Below, piece after piece: positions 1-8,040 of a stretch of DNA of 23,553 bases; position 1 is the first letter of the stretch, and the number at the start of each line of letters is the position of its first letter. The stretch is from Geodermatophilaceae bacterium. Lineage in GTDB: Bacteria; Actinomycetota; Actinomycetes; Mycobacteriales; Geodermatophilaceae. The notes below the pieces were generated by a model. The model made no database searches and was not told the origin of the DNA. It worked only from the letters and a program-made list of their open reading frames with translations. Location: contig JACCSC010000240.1 in the NCBI GenBank assembly GCA_013813215.1, forward strand, positions 1-23,553. The letters are read 5' to 3'. The translations under genes were made by a program, and so were the position numbers.

Positions 1-722
1 AGGGCCTCGGCCACCACCGCGGCGGTGCCGAAGGTGCCCAGACCCCGGCCGCGGTACTCCGGATCGACCCAGACGCCCTGGATCTGCGCCGCCCCGGAGG
101 ACAGGGCCCCGAGTTCGGCCTTGAACAGGACCTCCCCGTCCTCGATCCGGGCGAAGGCCCGACCGGCGACGATCAGGTCACGGATCCGGGCCCGGTAGCT
201 GCGGCCACCGTCGGTCCCCAACGGCGAGAGACCGATCTCCTCGGTGAACATCGCCACGCACGCCGGCAGCAGCAGGTCGAGCTCGCCGAGGCGGACGGCA
301 CGCACGCCCGGGTCCGGCCGCAACCGCGGCGCGGTGGGCAGGCTCATCAGCGGTTGGAACGGCCGCAGCTCCCGAGCCGGTCCCCAGGCTTCGGCCAGGG
401 CGGCCCAGAGCACTTCCACGGCCGGCTGCGGGCCGACGATCGACGAGCAGCGCCGGCCCTGCTGCAGCGCCTGGTGGGCGAACGCCGACAGCGCGGCCGG
501 GTTACGTACCAGCGGGACGAGGTTGGGGCCGGACAGGCAGACGCCGTCCAGCCGGTCCTCGCCGTGGCCCCACAGCTCACCGCCGAGCCGGCGCGGGTCC
601 AGGCCGCCGCGCTCGACCCGGGTGGCGACCAGGCAACCGGCCACCGGGTCCGCGGCCAGCAGCGCCCGGACCGCCGGCAGATCGGCGTCACCGAGCAGCC
701 GGCAGGCCAACATGCCAGTCAC
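1..722 (-). CDS. GNAT-family N-acetyltransferase with N-terminal DUF4081-like domain (3' end outside window)
   Basis: Partial gene; its C-terminus lies beyond the left edge. I translated the minus strand from a GTG at 722 (in-frame ATG at 713); about 240 codons are present. The first ~110 residues resemble the DUF4081 domain of actinobacterial acetyltransferases. A GNAT fold follows, with the acetyl-CoA loop RGRGLG preceded by QGVWVDPEY near the window edge. The family transfers an acetyl group from acetyl-CoA to an amine; the substrate here is unknown. The start lies 5 nt after the ispG stop, so the two are probably translated from one mRNA. A GNAT gene directly after ispG is the arrangement I recall in mycobacteria (Rv2867c). 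The family is firm; the exact start and substrate are not. Confidence 0.85.
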   Translation of the reverse strand, partial: MTGMLACRLLGDADLPAVRALLAADPVAGCLVATRVERGGLDPRRLGGELWGHGEDRLDGVCLSGPNLVPLVRNPAALSAFAHQALQQGRRCSSIVGPQPAVEVLWAALAEAWGPARELRPFQPLMSLPTAPRLRPDPGVRAVRLGELDLLLPACVAMFTEEIGLSPLGTDGGRSYRARIRDLIVAGRAFARIEDGEVLFKAELGALSSGAAQIQGVWVDPEYRGRGLGTFGTAAVVAEA

Positions 723-727
723 CGGGC

Positions 728-1891
728 TCAGCTCACCTCCACCCGCGGGGATCCCGACGGCACCGTCGTACCCATCTGGTCGGCCAGCAGCATCGCCTGC
801 TCGATCAGGGTCTCCACGATCTCGGACTCGGGCACGGTCTTGATCACCTCGCCCTTGACGAAGATCTGGCCCTTGCCGTTTCCGGAGGCGACCCCGAGAT
901 CGGCCTCCCGGGCCTCCCCCGGTCCGTTGACCACGCAGCCCATCACGGCCACCCGCAACGGCACCTGCATACCCTCCAGCCCGGCGGTGACCCGCTCGGC
1001 CAGGGTGTAGACGTCGACCTGCGCCCGCCCGCAAGACGGGCAGGAGACGATCTCCAGCCCCCGCTTGCGCAGGTTGAGCGACTCCAGGATCTGCAGGCCG
1101 ACCTTCACCTCCTCGACCGGCGGGGCCGACAGCGAGACGCGGATGGTGTCCCCGATGCCCCGGCTGAGCAGGGCACCGAAGGCCACGGCGGACTTGATGG
1201 TCCCCTGGAAGGTCGGCCCGGCCTCGGTGACGCCGAGGTGCAGCGGGTAGTCGCAGCGCTCCGCCAGCAACTCGTAGGCCCGGACCATGACCACCGGGTC
1301 GTGGTGCTTGACCGAGATCTTGATGTCGCGGAAGTCGTGCTCCTCGAACAGCGAGCACTCCCACAGCGCGGACTCGACGAGCGCCTCGGGGGTGGCCTTG
1401 CCGTACCTCTCCAGTAGCCGCTTGTCCAGGCTGCCGGCGTTCACCCCGATCCGGATCGGCACCTTCGCGTCGGCGGCGGCCTTCGCGATCTCGCCGACCC
1501 GATCGTCGAAGCGCTTGATGTTGCCGGGATTGACCCGTACGGCGGCGCACCCGGCGTCGATCGCGGCGAAGACGTAGCGCGGCTGGAAGTGGATGTCGGC
1601 GATCACCGGGAGCTGCGACTTGGCCGCGATGGCCGTCAGCGCCTCGGCGTCATCGGTGTCCGGTACGGCGACGCGGACGATCTGGCAGCCGGCCGCGGTG
1701 AGTTCGGCGATCTGCTGCAGGGTGGCGTTGATGTCGGCGGTTTTCGTCGTCGTCATCGACTGCACGGAGATCGGCGCGTCGCCACCGACCAGGACCGCCT
1801 TGCTGCCGCGGCCGACGGAGATCTGCCGGCTCACTCGGCGCGGGGCGAGAGTGGGCGGGGGTAGTTCGGGCATGCCTAGGGCAACGGTCAT
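728..1891 (-). CDS. ispG: 4-hydroxy-3-methylbut-2-en-1-yl diphosphate synthase (IspG/GcpE)
   Basis: IspG catalyses the penultimate MEP-pathway step, converting ME-cPP to HMBPP with a 4Fe-4S cluster. The 387-residue length matches the short bacterial form. The cluster ligands are visible: Cys284 and Cys287 in SCPSCGRAQ, then Cys319 and Glu326 in GCVVNGPGE. The N-terminal TIM-barrel half has SVQSMTTTKT and DIHFQP. A longer open frame continues upstream, but the ATG at 1891 is preferred: it overlaps the rip1 stop as ATGA and the family N-terminus begins here. It is the third gene of the dxr-rip1-ispG-GNAT chain and shares a pathway with dxr two genes upstream. Its expression is probably coupled to rip1 by the overlapping codons. 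Confidence 0.97.
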   Translation of the reverse strand: MTVALGMPELPPPTLAPRRVSRQISVGRGSKAVLVGGDAPISVQSMTTTKTADINATLQQIAELTAAGCQIVRVAVPDTDDAEALTAIAAKSQLPVIADIHFQPRYVFAAIDAGCAAVRVNPGNIKRFDDRVGEIAKAAADAKVPIRIGVNAGSLDKRLLERYGKATPEALVESALWECSLFEEHDFRDIKISVKHHDPVVMVRAYELLAERCDYPLHLGVTEAGPTFQGTIKSAVAFGALLSRGIGDTIRVSLSAPPVEEVKVGLQILESLNLRKRGLEIVSCPSCGRAQVDVYTLAERVTAGLEGMQVPLRVAVMGCVVNGPGEAREADLGVASGNGKGQIFVKGEVIKTVPESEIVETLIEQAMLLADQMGTTVPSGSPRVEVS

Positions 1892-3240
1892 TGCAGAGAG
1901 TCCAAAGTGATCGGGTTGACGATGTCGGCGACCAGCAGCAGACCGGACAGCACGATGAAGACGCTGGCCACGACGTAGGCGACGGGCATCAGCCGGGCGG
2001 TGTCGAACGGGCCGGGATCGGGTTTGTGGCGCAGCCGAGCCACGACGGCCCGGGCCTTCTCCCACAGGGCGCCGGCGACGTGGCCGCCGTCCAGCGGGTA
2101 GAGCGGGACCAGGTTGAAGAGGAACAGCACCATGTTCAGGCTGGCCAGCAAGCCCAGGAAGAAGATCATCTTCTCCTGGAAGGGTGCATCCTCGGCCGGC
2201 AGCCCGAACACCTCGCCGGAGATGCGCCCCACGCCGACGATGCCGACCGGCCCGTTGACGTCGCGTTCTTCGCCCAGGAAGGCGGCCCGGAACAGCTGCG
2301 GCATCTTGGCCGGGATGCCGATCAGCCGCTGCGCCGCCTCGGCGATGAACTCGCCGACCTGCCCGGGTACGGATGTGATGGGCTGCTGGACGTACGGCGT
2401 CGTCGGCCCCAGGCCCAGGAACCCGACGGTGACCGTCTCGTCGGACTCCCCCGTGCCGTCGGCGTACACCCGGTTCGGCAACGGGGTGACGGTCAGGTCG
2501 ACCTCGTCACCGTCGCGGAGGACGGTGACCGTAATCGGTTCGTCCGGGCTGCCCCGGATGACCCCGCGTACACCGTCCCAGCTGTCCAGGGGCCGGCCGT
2601 CGATGGCCACGATCCGGTCAGCGGGCTGGAAGCCGGCTTCGCTGGCCGGGCTGCGCACGGGGATCGCACAGTCCGGCCCGGCCTCGCAGGGTGCGCCCGT
2701 CTCGTCGACCGGCACGTTGCAGCCGGCGTCGCGCGGTGCGGTCGCTGGCAGCACGCACTGGGAGACCGAGTCCACGGTTGTGGTGGGTGTCGGGATGCCG
2801 AACCCGACGAGAATGATCGTGAACAGCACAAACGCGAAGACCAGGTTGTGCGCCGGCCCGGCCGACATGACGATGATCCGCTGCCACCACGGCTTGCGGT
2901 AGAAGACCCGGTCCCCGTCACCGGGGCCGATGTCCAGCAGGGAGGCGCCGCGGACCTCCTCGACCAGCTTGCGCAGCCGCCCCAGCTTGCGCCCGGCCAG
3001 GTCCTCGTCGCCGGGCGGCATCATGCCGACGATGCGGATGTAGCCGCCGAGCGGGATCGCCTTGACGCCGTGTTCGGTCTCCCCGATCCGCCGCGACCAC
3101 AACGTCGGCCCGAACCCGACCATGAACTGGGTGACCCGCATGCCGAAGCGCCGGGCCCAGACGAAGTGGCCCAGCTCGTGGAACCAGATCGAGAAGGCCA
3201 GGCCGACGACGAAGAGCAGGACGCCCAGGAGGGTCATCAT
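1888..3240 (-). CDS. rip1: Site-2 intramembrane zinc metalloprotease (M50; Rip1/RseP-like)
   Basis: This is a predicted 450-residue membrane protease. In the family it cleaves anti-sigma factors or other membrane substrates within the bilayer, releasing regulators. The zinc motif HELGH is at residues 21-25 inside the first membrane segment; the second metal-ligand motif, PLDGGH, is at about 382-387 in a late one. Between them is a PDZ domain around residues 198-255 (SEAGFQPADRIVAIDG). Just before the PDZ is an extracytoplasmic stretch with four Cys (162, 174, 185, 191). The ATG at 3240 overlaps the dxr stop (ATGA), and the stop overlaps the ispG start the same way, so it lies inside an MEP-enzyme operon. 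This matches the dxr-rip1-gcpE order I recall from mycobacteria. The symbol follows that usage. Confidence 0.93.
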   Translation of the reverse strand: MMTLLGVLLFVVGLAFSIWFHELGHFVWARRFGMRVTQFMVGFGPTLWSRRIGETEHGVKAIPLGGYIRIVGMMPPGDEDLAGRKLGRLRKLVEEVRGASLLDIGPGDGDRVFYRKPWWQRIIVMSAGPAHNLVFAFVLFTIILVGFGIPTPTTTVDSVSQCVLPATAPRDAGCNVPVDETGAPCEAGPDCAIPVRSPASEAGFQPADRIVAIDGRPLDSWDGVRGVIRGSPDEPITVTVLRDGDEVDLTVTPLPNRVYADGTGESDETVTVGFLGLGPTTPYVQQPITSVPGQVGEFIAEAAQRLIGIPAKMPQLFRAAFLGEERDVNGPVGIVGVGRISGEVFGLPAEDAPFQEKMIFFLGLLASLNMVLFLFNLVPLYPLDGGHVAGALWEKARAVVARLRHKPDPGPFDTARLMPVAYVVASVFIVLSGLLLVADIVNPITLDSLQ

Positions 3241-4445
3241 GCGCCGGCGTTCTCCTCGTCGATCACCGTTCGGGCCTGGCGTCGCGCCCACTGTTCGGCG
3301 CCGAGGACGTCGGCGACGGTCGTCGGTGCGTCGTACCCTGCCGCGTCCTCCACCACGGTACGCACCACATCGAGGATGCCGGGGAACGACAGCCCGCCGG
3401 CGACGAACGCCGACACCGCCTCCTCGTTCGCGGCGTTGAAGATGGCCGGCAGGCAGCCGCCGGCCACCCCCACCTCACGGGCCAGCGTGATCGCCGGGAA
3501 GGTCTCGTGGTCCACCGGCTCGAAGTCCCAGCGGGCGGCCTGCGACCAATCCACGGCGACCGCCGCGCCGGGGACCCGGTGCGGCCACCCCAGGGCCAGC
3601 GCGATGGGCAGCCGCATGTCCGGCGGGCTGGCCTGCGCGATCGTCGAGCCGTCCACGAACTCGACCATGGAGTGGATCACCGACTGGGGGTGAACGACGA
3701 CGTCGATGGCGTCGTACGGGATGTCGAACAGAAGATTGGCCTCGATGACCTCCAGGCCCTTGTTGACCAGCGTGGCGCTGTTGATGGTGATCACCGGGCC
3801 CATGTCCCACGTCGGATGGGCCATCGCCTGCTGCACCGTCACGTGGGCCAGCTCGGCGCCGGTGCGGCCACGGAACGGGCCGCCGCTCGCGGTGAGGACC
3901 AGCCGGCGGACCTCGGCCGTCGACCCGGCCCGCAGGCACTGCGCCAGGGCCGAGTGCTCGGAGTCGACCGGGACCAGCTGGCCGGGCTTGGCCCGCTCGA
4001 GGACCAGCGGACCGCCGGCGATCAGGCTCTCCTTGTTGGCCAGGGCCACCGTGCGTCCGGCGTCCAGCGCGGCCAGCGTCGGCGCCAGTCCGATGGAACC
4101 GGTGATCCCGTTGAGCACGACGTCGGCGGGCCAGGTCGCGAGTTCGGCGGCGGCGTCCGGACCGGCCAGGATTCGGGGTACGGCGAACTGGCCCGTGCTG
4201 TAACCCTTGGCCCGAGCGGCGGCGTAGAAGGCGAGCTGCAGATCCTGCGCCGCGGTCGCCCGGGCCACGGCCACGGCGTCCACTCGCAGGTCGAGGGCCT
4301 GCTGGGCCAGCAGGTCCACGCTGCCGCCGCCGGCGGCAAGGCCGACGATCCGGAACCGGTCCGGCGCGGCCCGTGCCACCTCGATGGCCTGCCGTCCGAT
4401 CGAGCCGGTCGACCCGAGCACGACGATCTCGCGGGGTCGGCTCAC
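3237..4445 (-). CDS. dxr: 1-deoxy-D-xylulose 5-phosphate reductoisomerase (Dxr)
   Basis: Dxr converts DXP to MEP with NADPH, the committed step of the MEP isoprenoid pathway. The 402 residues include the NADPH-binding loop GSTGSIG (11-17), LANKES (135-140), the metal and substrate motif DSEHSA (161-166), HPTWDMG, and the conserved segment VNKGLEVIEA. The frame also has a GTG at 4463. I chose the GTG at 4445 because GGGAGG at 4459-4454 lies 8 nt before it and because VSRPREIVVLGSTGSIG fits the family N-terminus. It heads the dxr-rip1-ispG-GNAT cluster and is divergent from the Nudix gene, with a partial dyad (4472-4495) between them. Function is near certain. Confidence 0.97.
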   Translation of the reverse strand: MSRPREIVVLGSTGSIGRQAIEVARAAPDRFRIVGLAAGGGSVDLLAQQALDLRVDAVAVARATAAQDLQLAFYAAARAKGYSTGQFAVPRILAGPDAAAELATWPADVVLNGITGSIGLAPTLAALDAGRTVALANKESLIAGGPLVLERAKPGQLVPVDSEHSALAQCLRAGSTAEVRRLVLTASGGPFRGRTGAELAHVTVQQAMAHPTWDMGPVITINSATLVNKGLEVIEANLLFDIPYDAIDVVVHPQSVIHSMVEFVDGSTIAQASPPDMRLPIALALGWPHRVPGAAVAVDWSQAARWDFEPVDHETFPAITLAREVGVAGGCLPAIFNAANEEAVSAFVAGGLSFPGILDVVRTVVEDAAGYDAPTTVADVLGAEQWARRQARTVIDEENAGA

Positions 4446-4471
4446 CGCCCCATCCTCCCGCACGCCGCTAC

Positions 4472-4495
4472 TTCGATCAGGTGACCCAGATCAAA
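4472..4495. promoter_or_regulatory. Imperfect 24-bp dyad between dxr and the Nudix gene
   Basis: The arms TTCGATCAGG and CCAGATCAAA match as inverted repeats at 8 of 10 positions around a TGAC centre. It sits in the 81-bp divergent interval, 28 bp from the dxr start and 32 bp from the Nudix start, where an operator could act on both. No regulator is identified and no strong -10/-35 pair is visible. Confidence 0.3.
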
Positions 4496-4526
4496 GCCGG
4501 GAGCCGCAGGTGGGAGGCTGCCGGGC

Positions 4527-4955
4527 ATGGTCACGCTGGGCGTGAGCGCGGTGATCCGCGACGAGCAGGGTCGGGTGCTGCTCGCGCTACGCCGCCGGCC
4601 GGCGATCTGGAACCTGCCTGGCGGCTCGGTGGAGCCGGGTGAGGCGCCCTGGGACGCCGCGGTCCGGGAAACCCGCGAGGAGGTCGGCCTCGATGTCGAG
4701 GTGGACCGGCTGACCGGCGTGTACGACCGTTCGCCCGACGGCGATCCGGTGCTGGTGTTCACCTGCCGCGTGCTCGCCGGTACGGCGACGACGACCGAGG
4801 AGGCGGCGCGCGTCGGCTGGTTCGAGCCGGACGCGCTGCCGGCCGAGATCAACCCGTACCAGCCGGAGCGGATCGCCGACGCCGTACGGGCCGGACCGGC
4901 AGCGGTGCTCCGCCACCAGCCCGGCCCGCCGGTCCGCGAGCTCTGCCCGGACTAG
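4527..4955 (+). CDS. Nudix hydrolase
   Basis: A 142-residue Nudix-domain protein. The full Nudix box GX5EX7REUXEEXGU is present from Gly33 to Leu55, with its Mg-binding core RETREEVGL at 47-55. Such enzymes hydrolyse nucleoside diphosphates linked to another moiety (oxidised dNTPs, ADP-ribose, NADH and others). Sequence alone does not give the substrate, so MutT-like activity is only a possibility. The ATG at 4527 has GGGAGG at 4512-4517, 9 nt upstream. The gene is divergent from dxr and convergent with the MMPL gene; the two stop codons share the palindrome CTAG (4952-4955). Confidence 0.93.
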   Translation: MVTLGVSAVIRDEQGRVLLALRRRPAIWNLPGGSVEPGEAPWDAAVRETREEVGLDVEVDRLTGVYDRSPDGDPVLVFTCRVLAGTATTTEEAARVGWFEPDALPAEINPYQPERIADAVRAGPAAVLRHQPGPPVRELCPD

Positions 4956-7123
4956 ACGCCGACCTTCTCCCGCGGTGGTGCGGCCTCGGCCGCCTCGTCC
5001 TCGTGGATCCCGACCCGGGCGTAGATCCGAGCCAGCGGACCCGGCAGCCACCAGTTCGCCCGGCCGAGCAACCGCATCGTGGCCGGGACGAGCAGCGCCC
5101 GGACGATGGTCGCGTCCACCACGATGGCGATCACCGTGGCCACACCGATGAGCTTGATGAAGGTGATCCCCGAGGTGCCGAAGGCCCCGATCACGACGAC
5201 CAGCAGCAGCGCGGCCGAGGTGATGACACCGCCGGTGCGCTGCAGACCCGTCGCCACGGCCTCGGTGTTGTCCCCGGTCAGGTCGTACTGTTCGCGGATC
5301 CGGGACAGCAGGAACACCTCGTAGTCCATCGACAATCCGAAGGCGATGGCCAGCACCAGGATCGGCTGGGTGGCCTCGATCGTCCCGGTCGAGGTGAAGC
5401 CGAGCAGGCCCGACAGGTTGCCGTCCTGGAAGATCAGCACGAGGGCACCGAACGTCGCCCCGAGCGACAGGATGTTCATGACGATCGCCTTGAGCGGCAG
5501 CACCACTGAGCCGAAGGCGAGGAACAGCAGCACGAACGTCGCCAGCCCCACGATCAGCGCCATCCACGGCAACGTGTCGCCGATACTGCCCAGCAGGTCC
5601 ACCAGGGCGGCCGTCTGCCCGCCGACGAGAACCTCCGCACCAGCCGGCGAGGACAGCGCGCGGACCTCATCGACCACCTCGCGCGACGCCTCGGACAGCA
5701 CATCGCCGCCCAGGTAGACCGCGACGCCGGCGGTGGACCCGGCCGCTCCGGTGACCTCGACAGCATCGACCCCGGCCAGCTGCCCCACGGCGTCCACGTA
5801 CGACGCGAGGGCCCCCTCGTCGACCGGCCCGTCGAAGGCCAGGGCGACGGTCAGTGCCGGGTCCGCGACCGCGCCGAAGTCGGTCTCCAGCTGCTCGCTG
5901 ACGACCCGGCTCTCGGTACCCGCCGGCAGCACCCGCGCGTCGATCCCACCGAAGCTGGCCCGCAGGAACGGCGTACCGAGAATAAGTAGCAGGGCGACGA
6001 GCGCGACGACGTACAGGACCGGACGACGCATCACCGAGTGGGCGATCCGGTACCAGGCGCCCGGGCCCTCCGACTGCCGACGCGGGGCCAGCCGGCGCAG
6101 GAGGGGGCGGACCGACAGGGAGTCGATCCGGTGACCGACGACCGCGAGCAGCGCCGGCAGGACGGTCAGCGCGGCGGTCATCGCAACGAGCACCGCCGCG
6201 ATGCCGCCCAGGCCCATCGAGCGCAGGAAGTTCTGCGGGAACAGGGTCAGCCCGGACAGCGCGATCGCAACGATCACGCCGGAGACGGCCACGGTGCGCC
6301 CGGCCGTGCGCAGGGTACGGCGCAACGCCTCGGGGACCTCGCGCCCGGCCCGCAGCTCCTCGCGGAACCGGCTCACGATGAACAGGCCGTAGTCGATGGC
6401 CAAGCCCAGCCCCAGGAAGATCACGATGTTGATCGCGAAGACCGACACGTCGGTCACGAGCGTCATGAGGCGGATCACGGTGAACGCGCCGAGGATCGCG
6501 ACACCGCCGATGACCAGGGGCATCGACGCGGCCACCAGGCCGCCGAAGATGATCACGAGCAGCACGAAGACGATCGGCAGCGACAGCATCTCGGCGCGTG
6601 CGATGTCCTCCCCGACCTGCTCGTTGATGTCGCGGTTGATCGCCGCGGGGCCGCCGATCTGCTCGTCGAGGCCGGGCACGTCCAGCGCCGCTTCCACGGC
6701 CGGAAGCTGCTCCGTGCGCGCGTCCTCGTCGGCGCCGGTGAGCTGCAGGACGACGTACGTGGACCTCCGATCCGAACTCACGAACTGAGCCGCGCCGGTC
6801 GAGAAGTAGCTCGTCGTGCTGGCCACGTCGTCGGTGGGCAGCGCGTCCAGGGTGTTCTGCACGGCCTCGGCGTACGCCGGATCGTCGACGGTGAGCGCGT
6901 CGCTGCGGTAGATGACCACGACGTCCGCACCCGGGCGACCCAGATCGGCGGCCAGCGCCTCGTCGGCCCGGAAGCTCTCGCTGGCCGGATCCTCGAAGCC
7001 ACCGGAGGACAGCGCGCCGAACGCTCCGGTCCCCCAGACCCCGGCGAAGACGATGAAGGCGGCGGCGAGCAGCAACACGAGCCGGCGCCGACGGTAGGTG
7101 ACACGGGCCAGAGCGTCGAGCAT
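4952..7123 (-). CDS. MMPL/RND-family membrane transporter
   Basis: A 723-residue polytopic transporter with the duplicated MMPL layout: one membrane helix (about 16-36), an extracytoplasmic domain (about 40-178), five helices (about 180-330), then the same pattern again (about 366-690). The proton-relay Asp-Tyr pairs are visible in GLAIDYGLFIVSRFREE (Asp244, Tyr245) and GLSMDYEVFLLSRIRE (Asp600, Tyr601), the positions used by MmpL3-like proteins. The family exports lipids, drugs or other hydrophobic compounds; the cargo is unknown. GGAGG at 7134-7130 lies 6 nt before the ATG. A TetR-family gene is divergent 96 bp away with dyads in between, so repression by TetR is likely. This suggests an inducible exporter and not a housekeeping lipid flippase. 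Confidence 0.93.
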   Translation of the reverse strand: MLDALARVTYRRRRLVLLLAAAFIVFAGVWGTGAFGALSSGGFEDPASESFRADEALAADLGRPGADVVVIYRSDALTVDDPAYAEAVQNTLDALPTDDVASTTSYFSTGAAQFVSSDRRSTYVVLQLTGADEDARTEQLPAVEAALDVPGLDEQIGGPAAINRDINEQVGEDIARAEMLSLPIVFVLLVIIFGGLVAASMPLVIGGVAILGAFTVIRLMTLVTDVSVFAINIVIFLGLGLAIDYGLFIVSRFREELRAGREVPEALRRTLRTAGRTVAVSGVIVAIALSGLTLFPQNFLRSMGLGGIAAVLVAMTAALTVLPALLAVVGHRIDSLSVRPLLRRLAPRRQSEGPGAWYRIAHSVMRRPVLYVVALVALLLILGTPFLRASFGGIDARVLPAGTESRVVSEQLETDFGAVADPALTVALAFDGPVDEGALASYVDAVGQLAGVDAVEVTGAAGSTAGVAVYLGGDVLSEASREVVDEVRALSSPAGAEVLVGGQTAALVDLLGSIGDTLPWMALIVGLATFVLLFLAFGSVVLPLKAIVMNILSLGATFGALVLIFQDGNLSGLLGFTSTGTIEATQPILVLAIAFGLSMDYEVFLLSRIREQYDLTGDNTEAVATGLQRTGGVITSAALLLVVVIGAFGTSGITFIKLIGVATVIAIVVDATIVRALLVPATMRLLGRANWWLPGPLARIYARVGIHEDEAAEAAPPREKVGV

Positions 7124-7167
7124 CGCAGTCCTCCGCGGGTTAGGGTCCGGGCGAGCACCTGTCGTGG

Positions 7168-7198
7168 TGAACGCCGTTCATCTGGTGAACGTCGTACA
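7168..7198. promoter_or_regulatory. Candidate tandem TetR operators
   Basis: TGAACGCCGTTCA (7168-7180) is a perfect 13-bp palindrome. TGAACGTCGTACA (7186-7198) is the same site with one arm mismatch, starting 18 bp later. A further GTTCA half-site lies at 7212-7216. All fall between the divergent MMPL and TetR genes, the usual place for TetR autoregulatory operators. Binding by the neighbouring TetR protein is inferred. Confidence 0.6.
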
Positions 7199-7205
7199 CT
7201 CTGCA

Positions 7206-7211
7206 TACACT
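7206..7211 (+). promoter_or_regulatory. Candidate -10 element of a leaderless TetR transcript
   Basis: TACACT fits the TANNNT pattern and ends 8 nt before the ATG at 7220, so transcription would start at or next to the start codon. No Shine-Dalgarno sequence precedes that ATG, which suits leaderless translation, common in actinobacteria. A second TACACT at 7195-7200 overlaps the downstream operator-like dyad. No clear -35 is seen. Confidence 0.4.
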
Positions 7212-7219
7212 GTTCACTC

Positions 7220-7987
7220 ATGTCAAGGGGCATCGTGGTCGTCGCGTCGAGTCGAGCCGGGAAGCCCTCCCGGCGGGCGGCCCAGCGGGAGAGCACGCTG
7301 CTGGAGATCCGACGCGAGGGCCGGCGGCGGCTCGTCAGCGAGGGTGAGGCAGGGGTGACCCTGCGCCCGATCGCACGGGCCCTCGGGCTCACCGCGCCGG
7401 CGCTGTACCGCTACTACGCCAGCCGCGACGACCTGCTGCTAGACCTCATCGCCGACCTGTACGCCGAACTGACCGAGGGCATGGAGCGCGCCAGCGCCGG
7501 CCCCCTACCGCAGGACCTGGCCGCCCGGACGGTCGCTGTGACGTGGGAGTTCCGGCGCTGGGCGCGGGCCAACCCGCGGGAGTTCCAGCTCGTCTTCGCC
7601 ACGCCGGTGGGAACCGGCGAGGACAGCCGGACCGAGCGCCTCGACGCCTGCGGGCAGCGCTTCGGTCGGGTGTACCAGACGTTGTTCGCCGAGATCTGGC
7701 AGCGCGCGCCGTTCCCCATCCCAGCCGACGACGACCTCGATCCCCGCCTGCGCGCACAGCTGGCCACCTGGGCCGCGGACAACGACATCCCGCTGCCACT
7801 GGGTGCGCTGGCGATGTTCCTCGGCTGCTGGGTCCGGATCTACGGCTTGATCTCGCTGGAGGTCTTCGGTCACCTCGGCTTCGCGCTGGAGGACGTCACC
7901 CCGATGTACGACGCCATGATGGCCGAGCTCGGCGCTCGGCTCGGGCTGCCGTGGCGGGCGGAGTTCGGCTGCCCCGAGCCGGGCTGA
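7220..7987 (+). CDS. TetR/AcrR-family transcriptional regulator
   Basis: A 255-residue predicted DNA-binding repressor. The N-terminal helix-turn-helix spans about residues 28-75 (VTLRPIARALGLTAPALYRYY). The C-terminal ligand domain resembles the TetR_C_33/WHG type, with IYGLISLEVFGHL late in the protein. The ATG at 7220 lacks a ribosome-binding site; a candidate -10 element 8 nt upstream suggests a leaderless mRNA. An alternative GTG at 7235 has AAGGGG close upstream. The gene is divergent from the MMPL exporter with repeated palindromes between them, so it probably represses the exporter and itself until a ligand, perhaps the exported compound, binds. The ligand cannot be predicted. Confidence 0.9.
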   Translation: MSRGIVVVASSRAGKPSRRAAQRESTLLEIRREGRRRLVSEGEAGVTLRPIARALGLTAPALYRYYASRDDLLLDLIADLYAELTEGMERASAGPLPQDLAARTVAVTWEFRRWARANPREFQLVFATPVGTGEDSRTERLDACGQRFGRVYQTLFAEIWQRAPFPIPADDDLDPRLRAQLATWAADNDIPLPLGALAMFLGCWVRIYGLISLEVFGHLGFALEDVTPMYDAMMAELGARLGLPWRAEFGCPEPG

Positions 7988-8012
7988 CCACGCCGTCCGC
8001 GGGCGATACGCT
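7984..8012 (+). promoter_or_regulatory. Candidate promoter of the DUF2631 gene
   Basis: CTGACC at 7984-7989 and TACGCT at 8007-8012 are 17 nt apart and resemble -35 and -10 elements (4/6 and 3/6 matches). The -35 overlaps the TetR-gene stop codon. The -10 ends 28 nt before the GTG start, leaving room for the GGAGG at 8030-8034. Weak individually, but spacing and position fit. Confidence 0.35.
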
Positions 8013-8040
8013 GCCCGGACCAGCGACCGGGAGGGGCCCT

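Noticed and set aside
1891..3693. 600-residue plus-strand open frame opposite rip1 and dxr
   Set aside because: It lies antisense to two well-recognised genes and reads as low-complexity Asp/Gln/Arg/His, typical of GC-rich shadow frames.
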